Shown: positions 43,137 to 51,494, counted from the stretch's first letter. The stretch: DNA of 64,000 bases from Paucibacter sp. DJ2R-2 (GCF_025717675.1 NZ_JAJIRT010000001.1:1488001-1552000), one strand, 5' to 3'. The notes: generated by a model not told the origin, from the letters alone. Made by a program: numbers and translations.

Positions 43137-43259
43137 TGGCAATGGAGCCACACTCCGGGCTACCGAGCTTTTGCCATGACGTCTGTTTACAGCGGCGACG
43201 GCTTGGTGCTGCTGCTGCTGCAAGCCCGTGGGGTTTGGGGGTTTTGGGGGCTGGATTGA
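43137..43259 (+). pseudogene. Degenerate 3'-end copy of the serine hydrolase gene
   Basis: The frame reads WQWSHTPGYRAFAMTSVYSG, then DGLVLLLLQARGVWGFWGLD and a TGA stop. It corresponds to the intact gene's WQWGNNPGYRAFAMASVHSG ... KARGVWGFGGLD with about 22 residues deleted in the middle. Orientation is the same. Homology begins abruptly at about 43137. Short echoes of its CCACACTCCGG segment recur at 43429, so the tail region has been duplicated more than once. Confidence 0.88.
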
Positions 43260-43489
43260 TGACAGAACCTGAAGAATGTGCGACATGCACATGTCTTCCA
43301 CGCTGCCAATGGAGCCCAGCGCTAGATTGCCGATGCAGACTCGTGCCACTGCGATGGCTGCGTGGCTGGGGCTCCTGCGATCGGAGACGCCTATGAGCCA
43401 AGCCTTGCTGCTTGGATGGCGTACGAAGCCACACTCCGGCCACGCCGATAGTCCGCGGCATCACTGACAACCCGCGCAGGAACATCCGA

Positions 43490-44232
43490 ATGCAAGTGGA
43501 AAGCCGCATCACCATTTCCGTGCCGCCGGAAAAAGTATTCGAGATCTACGCGGATGTCGGCCGCTGGAAGGTCTGGGATCCGGACACCAAGGAGTCGTCG
43601 ATCGAGGGGCCGTTCCAGACCGGGAGCAAAGGCCGGATCACGCCGCCCAAGGGAATGAGCGTGCCCATGGACTTCATTTCAGTCGTTCCCAACCAGTCCT
43701 TCACGGTTGAATCGAAGATCTCGTTCTTCCGCATGGTGTTTGAGCATGAGCTAGGGCCTGTTCACACTGCGGATACCTGATGCGTTGCCTCACAAAACGC
43801 CGTGAACTAGGCGCAAAACGAAGCCGGGGTCACGCCCCGGCGAGGCTTTGCAACAACGTGCACGGCGTTTTGTGAGGCAACCCTCCGGGAGAGGGTCAGA
43901 AAGGGTCCCATTCGTCGTTGAACTCCTCACCCAGGCGCCAGCCTGGGCTTCGTCGTCCGCCTAGCTTGGGGCCCTTTCTGATCCTCTCGCACAGGCATCC
44001 GCAGTGTGAACAGGCCCTATCGGCCACTGCGGCGGGAACCGAGGTGCTGCACCGGGTCACCTTTTCCGGTGCGCTGTCCTTTCTGCTGGGCCCCATGGTG
44101 GGCAAGCCTCTGCGCACCGGGCTGCCCATCACCTTGGCCTCGCTGAAGCGCTTGGCCGAGGCCGGCGGGCTTCAATCGATCCTCGCCCCACTCTCCGCCT
44201 CAAACACCAGGCAAGCCTCCGCCGGCAGGTAG
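43490..44232 (+). pseudogene. SRPBCC/polyketide-cyclase-like gene interrupted by a MITE
   Basis: The first part (43490-43753) encodes MQVESRITISVPPEKVFEIY and continues to ISFFRMVFEHEL, a SRPBCC-type ligand-binding start. Reading resumes after 44017 with SATAAGTEVLHRVTFSGALS, then FLLGPMVGKPLRTGLPITLA and LKRLAEAGG, the expected C-terminal helix. Removing the 264-bp element and one TA restores a single frame (EHEL-SATAAG). The interrupted frame now ends a few codons into the element. The restored gene would end at 44232 and overlap the convergent ABC ATPase gene by 61 bases. Confidence 0.88.
43754..44017. mobile_element. 264-bp MITE-like element with nested hairpins
   Basis: The element has perfect 21-base terminal inverted repeats (GGGCCTGTTCACACTGCGGAT) and a TA target duplication (43752-43753 and 44018-44019). 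Inside are a 21-base-arm hairpin (43784-43804 with 43861-43881, GTTGCCTCACAAAACGCCGTG) enclosing a smaller GCCGGGG hairpin, and a second imperfect hairpin (AGGGTCAGAAAGGG against CCCTTTCTGATCCT). There is no transposase frame. It splits the SRPBCC gene. Confidence 0.9.
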
Positions 44233-45299
44233 ACGCTGAGGCGTGTGCCCGGCCGTTCGGTTTGCCAGCCGGGGCAGCGCAGGCTGAGGCGCTGCGTGGG
44301 GCCGAGTTCGAGCTGCAGGATGCTGTCGGCGCCCGTGGGTTCGACCAGCAGCAGGGGCGCGGAGAGCAGCAGGCCTTGGCCATCGCTGACCTGGAATTCA
44401 GGCGGCATCAGGCGCAGCTGTTCGGCGCGCCAGCCCAGCGTCAGCTTGCGGCCGGCCAGCGGGCGCAGGCGTGACTCGGGCCAGGCTGGGCCGCTGGGCG
44501 TCCAACTGATGGGCAGAGCAGCGTCGCCGAGATCCAGCTGCAGGCTGCCGTCGTGCATGGCGCGGGCGGGCAGCAAGTTGATGGCCGGGGCGCCCAGAAA
44601 GCCAGCCACGAAGAGATTGGCCGGGCGCTGGTAGACCTCTTGCGGCGTGCCGACTTGCTGCAGCCGGCCGTCTTTCAGCACGGCGATGCGTTGGCCCAGG
44701 GTCATGGCCTCGACCTGGTCGTGCGTGACGTAGACCGCGCTCGTGCCCAGACGTTGGTGCAGCAGCTTGATCTCGCTGCGCATCTCGGCGCGCAGCTGGG
44801 CATCGAGATTGGACAGGGGTTCATCGAAGAGAAAGAGCTGGGGCTGGCGTGCCAGGGCCCGGCCCATGGCCACGCGCTGGCGCTGGCCGCCCGAGAGCTG
44901 GGCCGGGCGGCGCTGCAACAGCGGCTCCAGCTGCAGCAGCTGGGCCACCTCACGCACCCGGGCCTCGCGCCGCTCGCGCGGCCAACCCTGCATCTCCAGC
45001 GGAAAGCCGATGTTCTGCGCCACGCTCATATTCGGGTAGAGCGCGTAGTTCTGGAACACCATGGCGATGTCGCGCGCCTGCGGCGCCAGGGTGTCGATGC
45101 GCCGACCCTTGAGCCGGATCTCGCCGCCGTCGGCCTGCTGCAGGCCGGCAATCAGGCTCAGCAAGGTGGACTTGCCGCAGCCCGAGGGGCCCACCAGGAT
45201 CAGCATCTCGCCCTCATCCAGGTCGAGGCTGATGTCGTGCAGCACCGGCTGCTTGCCGATGTGCTTGTGAATGTGGGAAAGGCTGAGGCCGCCGGTCAT
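44172..45299 (-). CDS. Sugar ABC transporter ATP-binding protein (MalK/UgpC-like)
   Basis: The protein is 375 residues. Walker A is GPSGCGKST (37-45), the Q-loop VFQNYALYP, the signature LSGGQRQRVAMGRALAR (135-151), Walker B LFLFDEP (155-161) and the H-loop VYVTHDQVEAM. A C-terminal MalK-type regulatory (TOBE/OB) domain lies at about 235-370. It powers import by the two permeases encoded upstream. It is the last gene of the GH20-SBP-permease-permease-ATPase set, but is separated from the permease gene by a 275-base repeat-containing gap, so it may have extra regulation. Its 3' end overlaps the broken SRPBCC gene. Confidence 0.93.
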   Translation of the reverse strand: MTGGLSLSHIHKHIGKQPVLHDISLDLDEGEMLILVGPSGCGKSTLLSLIAGLQQADGGEIRLKGRRIDTLAPQARDIAMVFQNYALYPNMSVAQNIGFPLEMQGWPRERREARVREVAQLLQLEPLLQRRPAQLSGGQRQRVAMGRALARQPQLFLFDEPLSNLDAQLRAEMRSEIKLLHQRLGTSAVYVTHDQVEAMTLGQRIAVLKDGRLQQVGTPQEVYQRPANLFVAGFLGAPAINLLPARAMHDGSLQLDLGDAALPISWTPSGPAWPESRLRPLAGRKLTLGWRAEQLRLMPPEFQVSDGQGLLLSAPLLLVEPTGADSILQLELGPTQRLSLRCPGWQTERPGTRLSVYLPAEACLVFEAESGARID

Positions 45300-45574
45300 G
45301 GTGAGTCGCTATGCAATGAATGAGTGAGTGAGTGATTCAGTGACGGGAAACAGGGAATGCAAGCACAGCGCCTCCAAAGCGCTTGCTGGTGCCGTGCGCA
45401 AACGAAAAGGAAAAAAACACTGACGCAGAGCTCGCAAAGAGACGCGGAGCACGCGGAGAGCGTCCATCAAGGCTTTGGCAGAGAGCTCTGCGCGCTCTGC
45501 GTCCCTCGGCTGTTGGCTCTGCGTCCAGGTCTTCGTGCCTCTGTGGCACCGTTCGGTGTTCATGGCTCTGGGGC
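45300..45574. repeat. Intergenic GCAGAG/CTCTGCG repeat region
   Basis: Within this gap the plus strand has purine-rich units (GACGCAGAG, GCAAAGAGACGCGGAG, ACGCGGAGAG at about 45422-45463). These are followed after about 35 bases by their pyrimidine counterparts (CTCTGCGCGCTCTGCGTCC, GCTCTGCGTCC at about 45484-45531). The two halves could fold into a long imperfect hairpin. A short GAGT tandem tract (ATGAATGAGTGAGTGAGTGA) lies near 45320. No gene is present. Confidence 0.6.
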
Positions 45575-46402
45575 CTAACCCTTCACCGCACCGGCCACCA
45601 GGCCGCGGGCGAAGTGGCGCCCGGCGATCAGGTAGACGGCCAGGGTGGGCAGGGCGGCCAGCAGGGCTGCCGCCATCTCCAGGTTGTAGGCGCGCACGCC
45701 GCCTTCGCTGTGGGCGGCCAGCTGGGCCAGGGCGGCGGTGATGGGCCGGGCCTCGTCGGGCCCGAAGACCAGGCCGAACAGGTACTCGTTCCACAGCGTG
45801 GTGAACTGCAGAATGATCACCACCACAAAGATGGGCCGTGAGAGCGGCAGCACCAGGCGCGTGAACAGGGACCAGAAGCCCGCGCCGTCCAGGCGCGCGG
45901 CCTGCAGCAGCTCGTCCGGGAAGCCCAGGAAATGGTTGCGGAAGAACAGGGCCAGGGGCAGGCTGTAGATCACATGGATGGCGATCAAGAGGCCCAGGCT
46001 TTTGCTCAGGCCCAGCTTGGCCATGCTGATGGCCAGGGGCAGCAGATAGACCTTGACCGGCAGGAAAAAGGCCACGATCAGCAGCAGCGACACCCATTGC
46101 TCGCCCCGAAAGCGGTACTTGCACAGCACGAAGCCGTTGAGCGCCGCCAGCAGGCTGGACAGCAGCACGGCCGGCACCGCCAGCATCAGGCTGCTGGCAA
46201 AGCTGCCGCGCAGCAAGGCCCAAGCCTCGCGCCAGGCGCTGCCGCTGAAGGCTTGCGGCCAGGCCAGAAAGCTGCCCTGGCTCAACTCGGCCCCGCTCTT
46301 GAAGCTGTTCATCAGCATCAGCAGCAAGGGCCCGGCCATCAGCAGGGCGGCCGCCAGGGCCAGAGCGTGCAGCAGCGCGCGCAGGGGCCAGGTCTTTTTC
46401 AT
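45575..46402 (-). CDS. Sugar ABC transporter permease (MalG-like)
   Basis: The protein is 275 residues with six predicted membrane helices. The EAA loop that docks to the ATPase reads ELLQAARLDGAGFWSLFTRLVLPLSRP (about 165-190). The first periplasmic part contains NSFKSGAELSQGS, usual for the second (MalG-type) permease of carbohydrate uptake systems. Its start overlaps the end of the upstream permease gene by four bases, so the two are coupled. The substrate is inferred from the neighbouring hexosaminidase to be an N-acetylglucosamine oligosaccharide. Confidence 0.92.
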   Translation of the reverse strand: MKKTWPLRALLHALALAAALLMAGPLLLMLMNSFKSGAELSQGSFLAWPQAFSGSAWREAWALLRGSFASSLMLAVPAVLLSSLLAALNGFVLCKYRFRGEQWVSLLLIVAFFLPVKVYLLPLAISMAKLGLSKSLGLLIAIHVIYSLPLALFFRNHFLGFPDELLQAARLDGAGFWSLFTRLVLPLSRPIFVVVIILQFTTLWNEYLFGLVFGPDEARPITAALAQLAAHSEGGVRAYNLEMAAALLAALPTLAVYLIAGRHFARGLVAGAVKG

Positions 46403-47301
46403 GCGCCGGCCCTCCTGCGGGCATCGCCGCGCGAGCGTGCCAGCGCGTAGGGCAGGGCCACGGCCAGCACCATCATCAGCATCACCATGCTGCTGGCCGC
46501 GCCCAGACCCAGGCGGCTGCGCTCGAAGGCCATCTGGAACATATAGAAGGCCGGCAGCTCGCTGCTCTGGCCCGGCCCGCCCTCGGTCAGCGCCACCACC
46601 AGATCAAAAGTCTTGATGGCCGCCGGCAGCAGGATCAGCAGGGCAGAGAACAGGCTGGGCCCCAGCTGCGGCAGCAGCACGCGGCGGTACAGGGTCCAGC
46701 CCGATGCGCCGTCCAGGCGCGCGGCTTGCACCAGGCTCTCGTCGATGCCGCGCAGGCCGGCCAGGAAGAGCGCCATCACAAAGCCGCTGATCTGCCAGAC
46801 GGCGGCCACCACCAGGGCATACACGGCCATGTTTTCATCGGCCAGCCAGTCCCAACGGAAGCTCGTCCAGCCCAGCGCGCGCAAGCCCTCGGCCAGGCCT
46901 TGGTCTGGGTCCATCAGCCAGCGCCAGGCGCTGCCGGTGACGATCATGGACAAGGCCATGGGGTGCAGATAGATCCAGCGCAGAACCCCCTCGGCGCGCA
47001 GCTTCTGGTCCAGCAGCACGGCCAGGCCCAGGCCGATCAGCAAAGGCAGGGCGACGAAAAGGCTGGCGAAGCGGAGCAGATTCCAGAGCGCGGCCAGCCA
47101 GCGCGGGTCCTCGAACAGGCGCTGGTACTGCAAGAGCCCGACGAACTCATGGCTGGGCAACATGCCCGAGCGCGTCAGCGAGAGCCAGGCCGTCCAGGCC
47201 AGAAAGCCGTAGAAGAACAGCGCGCCCAGCAGCAGCCCCGGCGTGATCAGCCAGAGGGCGCTGCTACGGTCGCTGAATCCGAATCGGGTAAGCAAGTGCA
47301 T
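46399..47301 (-). CDS. Sugar ABC transporter permease (MalF-like)
   Basis: The protein is 300 residues with six predicted membrane helices. The EAA loop is ESLVQAARLDGASGWTLYRRVLLPQLGPS (about 200-230). FLAWTAWLSLTRSGMLPSHE after the first helix matches the first (MalF-type) permease of CUT1 systems. The gene sits between the binding-protein gene (18-base gap) and the MalG-like gene (4-base overlap). Together with the ATPase it forms the import channel for the sugar delivered by the binding protein. Confidence 0.92.
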   Translation of the reverse strand: MHLLTRFGFSDRSSALWLITPGLLLGALFFYGFLAWTAWLSLTRSGMLPSHEFVGLLQYQRLFEDPRWLAALWNLLRFASLFVALPLLIGLGLAVLLDQKLRAEGVLRWIYLHPMALSMIVTGSAWRWLMDPDQGLAEGLRALGWTSFRWDWLADENMAVYALVVAAVWQISGFVMALFLAGLRGIDESLVQAARLDGASGWTLYRRVLLPQLGPSLFSALLILLPAAIKTFDLVVALTEGGPGQSSELPAFYMFQMAFERSRLGLGAASSMVMLMMVLAVALPYALARSRGDARRRAGA

Positions 47302-47319
47302 CTTCCTTGTTTCCGGGGG

Positions 47320-48555
47320 CTAGTCGCGCACCTTGGCCGCCTGCAGCAAGCGCTTCTGCGCCAGCTCGGGCGTCAGCCGCTCGCTCGCCCAGCAGGCGGC
47401 CACCACATCGCGCAGCGCGCCGTAGCCGGCCTCGGGCAGGCGGGCGCCCAGGGCCAGCACCAGTCGGCCGCTGGCCTCGGCCGCGCGGAAATCGGCATGG
47501 CTTTGCCGAGCGCAGGCGTTGAAGCCGGCCAGACTGGCATCGCGCCGCACCGGGATGCCGCCCTTGATCCGCGCGTAGCGCGCCGAATCCTCGGCCTGCA
47601 TCAGAGTCGTGGCCAAGCGCTGTTGCAGCAGCGCTTGCTCGGGGCTCTGGGGTTTGAAGAACAGCAGCCGATCGAACTCAAAGTAATGCAGATCGGCGTG
47701 TCCCGGTGCGGCGTGGCAGTCGTAGTCTTCGCCGGGCTGCCAGCCGGCTTTCTGAAACTCTCCATTGGCCCAGTCGCCGGTGAACTGCAGTGCGGCCCGG
47801 CCCTGCAGCAGCAGGCCGGTGGCGCCGGCCCAGTCGCGGCTGACTTGGGCGGCATCGGTGTAGCGTTTGATGCGCTTGAACTCGCGCAGCATGTCCAGCA
47901 TGGCGGTGCTGCCCAGCAGGCGGGCATCGCCCTGTACCAAGGCCTGCTCGAAGAACGCCGGGCCGCCCCGGCCCAGCACCAGATTGACGAAGACGCTGAG
48001 CTTCTGGCCCACCGAGCTGCCGATCGCCAGGGGGATGACGCCGGCCTGCTGCAAGGCCTCGGCCACGCGGAAGAACTCGTCCCAGCTGCGCGGCGCGGCC
48101 AGGCCCAGGCGCTGCAGCAGGCGGCGGTTGCTCCACATGCTGTTGAGGCGATGCACATTGAGCGGCACGGCCACGGGCCGGCCCTGCCAGCGCAGCTCGC
48201 GGTCGATGGCGGCCGGTAGAAGGCGCGGCCAGTCGGCGCTGACCGGGCTCAGGTCGGCCAGGGGCACGGCCTCGCCCCAGAGCCGCACGGATTTGTCGAT
48301 TTGCGCCAGCGCCGGCGGGTGGCCGGACAGAAAACGGGTCTTGAGCACCGTGTTGGCATGGCCGGCGCCGGCCACCGGCGTGTCCTTCCAGGGCAGGCCG
48401 GCCGCCTGGGCGCTGCGGCGCAGCTCGGCCAGCATGGCGGCCTCGCTGCCCGAGGTCCACCAATGCAGCAGCTCCAGGGGCGGCGCGGCTTCGGCGTGGC
48501 TGCAGGCCGGCAAGGCCAGGGCCGCGGCCAGGCCGAGCAGCTCGCGGCGTTGCAT
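47320..48555 (-). CDS. Extracellular sugar-binding protein of the ABC transporter
   Basis: The protein is 411 residues. The leader MQRRELLGLAAALALPACSH contains a lipobox-like LPAC, so it may be a lipoprotein. The fold is family 1: LELLHWWTSGSEAAMLAELR, PVAVPLNVHRLNSMWSNRRL, SWDEFFRVAEALQQAGVIPL and LLQGRAALQFTGDWANGEFQ. It is expected to deliver an oligosaccharide to the permeases encoded downstream. The start at 48555 lies 17 bases after the GH20 gene stop. The longer open frame upstream overlaps the GH20 gene and is rejected. Confidence 0.92.
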   Translation of the reverse strand: MQRRELLGLAAALALPACSHAEAAPPLELLHWWTSGSEAAMLAELRRSAQAAGLPWKDTPVAGAGHANTVLKTRFLSGHPPALAQIDKSVRLWGEAVPLADLSPVSADWPRLLPAAIDRELRWQGRPVAVPLNVHRLNSMWSNRRLLQRLGLAAPRSWDEFFRVAEALQQAGVIPLAIGSSVGQKLSVFVNLVLGRGGPAFFEQALVQGDARLLGSTAMLDMLREFKRIKRYTDAAQVSRDWAGATGLLLQGRAALQFTGDWANGEFQKAGWQPGEDYDCHAAPGHADLHYFEFDRLLFFKPQSPEQALLQQRLATTLMQAEDSARYARIKGGIPVRRDASLAGFNACARQSHADFRAAEASGRLVLALGARLPEAGYGALRDVVAACWASERLTPELAQKRLLQAAKVRD

Positions 48556-48572
48556 CGATGCTGGGTGGCCGC

Positions 48573-50900
48573 TCACAGCGCGTCCAGCTGTGTTTGCAAG
48601 GCCTGCACCAGGGCGGGCACCAGCTCGTCCACCATCCGGGCCGCCGCGTGGAGCGTGGCCTGGGCCTGCGTCCGCTCGGCCGCCATCAGCGCTCCGGGGG
48701 CCAGGTCTTGCCAGAGCCGCAGGCCCAGGTCGAGCAGGGCCGCCAGCGTCGGTAGCAAGGGCAGCAGCGGGCGCAGCCGGGCATGGCGCTGCAGCAGGCT
48801 CTCCCAGTGGGGCAGGGCGTCTCGGCAGCGCTGCAGTTCCGTGCAGGCCTCGGCGCGGCCGAGTCGGTTCAGGCTGTGGGCCCAGGCGCTCTCGGCCGGC
48901 AGGGCGTCGGCCAGGCGGTCCAGGGGCTCGTCCAGGTGGTAGCGGCCCTCGCGCTTTTTGTGGTGGTGGCGGGCATAGCCGCTGGCGGGTTCCAGCAGGG
49001 CGGCCAGGCCGGCCAGGCTGAGCGTGTCGCTGGCATCGCCCTCGCACAAGGCGGCCCAGGCGAGCTGCAGGCTGGGCCGTGCCTGCACCTTGGCATGGCA
49101 TTCGGCCCAGGCCTGGGCGGCGCTGAGGCGGGTCTGCAATGTGGTCTCAAGCTCTGAGGCCTCGCCCGCCGGGTCGCTCCACAGCCGCTCGGCCACGGCC
49201 AGCAGGCGCGGCCAGAGGCGCAGGTCCAGCTGCTCGGGCGCCACCAGCTCGCTCCAGAGCGCGGCTTCGCCGCCGAGCAAGACGGGGGGCGGGCTGGCGG
49301 GCGCCGGCATCTCATCTGGCGCGGGCGTCAGCGCCTGCAGCGTGCAGGCGTGGCGCAGATTGCCCAGGCGCAAGACGCCCTGTCCCTCGCCTTCTTGGAC
49401 CACGCTGCACCAGAGCTCCAGCTCGCCCAGATCGCAGTCGCCGCGGGCGCGCAGGCGCCAGGGTGCGGCCGCCGTGCCGGCGCCGTCGAAGCTCAGGGTT
49501 TGCAGCGGCACGGGGTTCTCCAGGCTGCCCGCGCCTTGGGCTTGCAGGATCAGGCGCGCCCGGCCCTGGGCGTCGCAGCGCAGCTCAGCGCTCAGCGGGT
49601 GCAGGGTCAGCTGGGCGTGCAGCTGCCAGCGGGCCGCGCCCGCGGCCAGGCTTGGGGCTGATGGGGCGGGCCGGCTCAGCGGCGTGCGCCAGTGGTAGGC
49701 GGCGCTGTGGAACTGGTCCAGGTAGAAGCCGGCCGAGCGCAGCAGGGCCGGGGCCGGGGTCAGGTCTTGCCCAGGAGCGTCGTCGGCCTGCAAGGCCGCC
49801 GCGCCCCGCCAGCATTGCAGCACCGCTCCCTCGGGCAGGCCCGGGCCGCGCAGCTCGTCCCAGCCGACCAGGCGCCTTTCGCGCGCGGCCAACAGCGCGG
49901 CCATGCGCCGCACATAGCCCGCCTGCGTCTCGGCCAGGGGCAGGCCCAGGCGGCGCCAGGGCTCGGGCGCCAGCTCGTCGCCGCCGATGTGCACAAAGGC
50001 GTCCGGGAAGACCTCGGCCCATTCGTCCAGCAGGCTGGCGATGAAGTCGTCGAGCGCCGGCTGGCGCGGGTCCACCGCCGTGCCGAAGATGCCAAAGCCG
50101 CGCTGCGCCTGCTGGGGCACGGGCGGGCACAGCAGATCCGGCCGCGCCAGACCCAGGGCCCAGCAATGGCCGGGCAGGTCCAGCTCGGGCACGACGCGGA
50201 TGCCGCGCTCGGCCGCCTGGGCCACCAGGCTGCGGGCCTGTTCCAGGCTGTAGCTGAAGCCGGCGCTGGCGCGTGCGGCCAGCTCGGGGTGGCGATCCGA
50301 GGCCAGGCGCCAGGCCTGGTCGTCGCAGACATGCCAATGCAGCACATTGAGCCGGGCCGCAGCCATGCCGTCGAGCAAGCGCGTCAGGGTTTCGAAGGGC
50401 AGGGGGCGGCGCGCCACGTCGACCAGCAGGCCACGCCAGGGGTGGCGGGGCGTGTCTTCGATGAGCAGACCGGGCAGGGCGCCCCGATCCGCCAGCAAGG
50501 CCCCGTGCCGCAGCTGGCTCAAGGTGTGCAGGCCGTGGCGCGCGCCCCAGAGGCGCGGTGCGCTCAGCCGGATCTCGCGCTTGGCCGCGTCGATCTCCAG
50601 CCGGTAGGACTCGTCGTCGCCCAGCTGGGGGATCGCCGGGCGCGTGTCACTGACTTCCAAGCGCAGCCGTGGGGCGCCGTCTGCGCTCGGCGCCTTGTGC
50701 AGATCAGGCAGCAGGCGCTGCGCCAGCGCGCGCAAAGTCGGCAGCTCGGCGCCCGGCCAGCACCAGTCGGCCAGCGGCAACTCAGCCGGCCGGCCCTGCA
50801 GCTGTGCGGGCCAGGGCATCAGGCTGTGGCTCCAGCCGGCCCCGGGGTTCAGGGCAAGCTTCGCCTCTGCAACGCCCTCATCCTTGAACGCAATTGACAT
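48573..50900 (-). CDS. Beta-N-acetylhexosaminidase (GH20)
   Basis: The protein is 775 residues and starts MSIAFKDEG; no signal peptide is visible, so it is probably cytoplasmic. A GH20b-type N-domain (about 15-150) leads into the barrel: DTPRHPWRGLLVDVARRPLP, NVLHWHVCDDQAWRL, VVPELDLPGHCWAL, and the catalytic pair in HIGGDEL (Asp308-Glu309). The barrel is interrupted at about 409-541 by an inserted beta-rich segment before GGEAALWSELV, and the C-terminal 200 residues are helical. It would remove terminal GlcNAc or GalNAc from sugars imported by the ABC system encoded downstream. It is the first gene of that operon. Confidence 0.92.
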   Translation of the reverse strand: MSIAFKDEGVAEAKLALNPGAGWSHSLMPWPAQLQGRPAELPLADWCWPGAELPTLRALAQRLLPDLHKAPSADGAPRLRLEVSDTRPAIPQLGDDESYRLEIDAAKREIRLSAPRLWGARHGLHTLSQLRHGALLADRGALPGLLIEDTPRHPWRGLLVDVARRPLPFETLTRLLDGMAAARLNVLHWHVCDDQAWRLASDRHPELAARASAGFSYSLEQARSLVAQAAERGIRVVPELDLPGHCWALGLARPDLLCPPVPQQAQRGFGIFGTAVDPRQPALDDFIASLLDEWAEVFPDAFVHIGGDELAPEPWRRLGLPLAETQAGYVRRMAALLAARERRLVGWDELRGPGLPEGAVLQCWRGAAALQADDAPGQDLTPAPALLRSAGFYLDQFHSAAYHWRTPLSRPAPSAPSLAAGAARWQLHAQLTLHPLSAELRCDAQGRARLILQAQGAGSLENPVPLQTLSFDGAGTAAAPWRLRARGDCDLGELELWCSVVQEGEGQGVLRLGNLRHACTLQALTPAPDEMPAPASPPPVLLGGEAALWSELVAPEQLDLRLWPRLLAVAERLWSDPAGEASELETTLQTRLSAAQAWAECHAKVQARPSLQLAWAALCEGDASDTLSLAGLAALLEPASGYARHHHKKREGRYHLDEPLDRLADALPAESAWAHSLNRLGRAEACTELQRCRDALPHWESLLQRHARLRPLLPLLPTLAALLDLGLRLWQDLAPGALMAAERTQAQATLHAAARMVDELVPALVQALQTQLDAL

Positions 50901-51107
50901 GGCGGCATCATGGCCGCGGCCATGTGCAGCCTGTCTCAAGCTTGTCTTCAGGTTGTCTCAAGACCGGGGCGGCTGGTGGTGCTTGTGCGGCCTGCGTTGA
51001 GCTCCTGTGGCTGCCGGTGCTTGCCTACCTGGGCAGCGTTGAGCGCCTGAGTTAGGCTTCGCGCGACGCGGGGATCTTCATCCATCGACCCAAGGGGAGC
51101 TCGAGCC

Positions 51108-51461
51108 ATGTCCGGAGGTAATTGGAAAGAGATGTTCGAGGCGGCCGAGACCGGCGACTTGGCCTTGGTGGACTACCACGTCCAACGCGGTGTGGACATC
51201 AACTACGCCCACCCGGAGTTTCTGAGCACGCCCCTGGTTGCGGCCATTCTGGCCGGGCAGGAGGCGGTGGCGCTCTATCTCTTGCAGGCCGGCGCCAACC
51301 CCGATCTGCCGTCTGAGTTCGACCATGCCACGCCCCTGCAGGCCGCGCGCAAGGCGGGCTTGGCCGCGGTGGAGCAGGCCTTGTTGGCGCGAGGCGTGCC
51401 GCCGCTGCCGGCGGAGCCAGCGCCGCCACGCTCCTGGCTGGCGAGGATGTTGCGTGCGTGA
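51108..51461 (+). CDS. Ankyrin-repeat protein
   Basis: The protein is 117 residues with no export signal. Three ankyrin-like units are visible: KEMFEAAETGDLALVDYHVQ, STPLVAAILAGQEAVALYLL and ATPLQAARKAGLAAVEQALL. They are followed by a Pro-rich tail ending SWLARMLRA. Ankyrin repeats bind proteins and the partner is unknown. The gene is followed 33 bases later by a histidine-phosphatase-type gene on the same strand, so the two may be co-expressed. Confidence 0.85.
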   Translation: MSGGNWKEMFEAAETGDLALVDYHVQRGVDINYAHPEFLSTPLVAAILAGQEAVALYLLQAGANPDLPSEFDHATPLQAARKAGLAAVEQALLARGVPPLPAEPAPPRSWLARMLRA

Positions 51462-51494
51462 TCGCAGCGGGGACAAGGAAGCGACAGGCGCACC

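Noticed and set aside
43412-43780. Intact 122-codon SRPBCC gene
   Set aside because: The frame ends inside the 264-bp inserted element, and the real C-terminus resumes after it, so the gene is broken rather than short.
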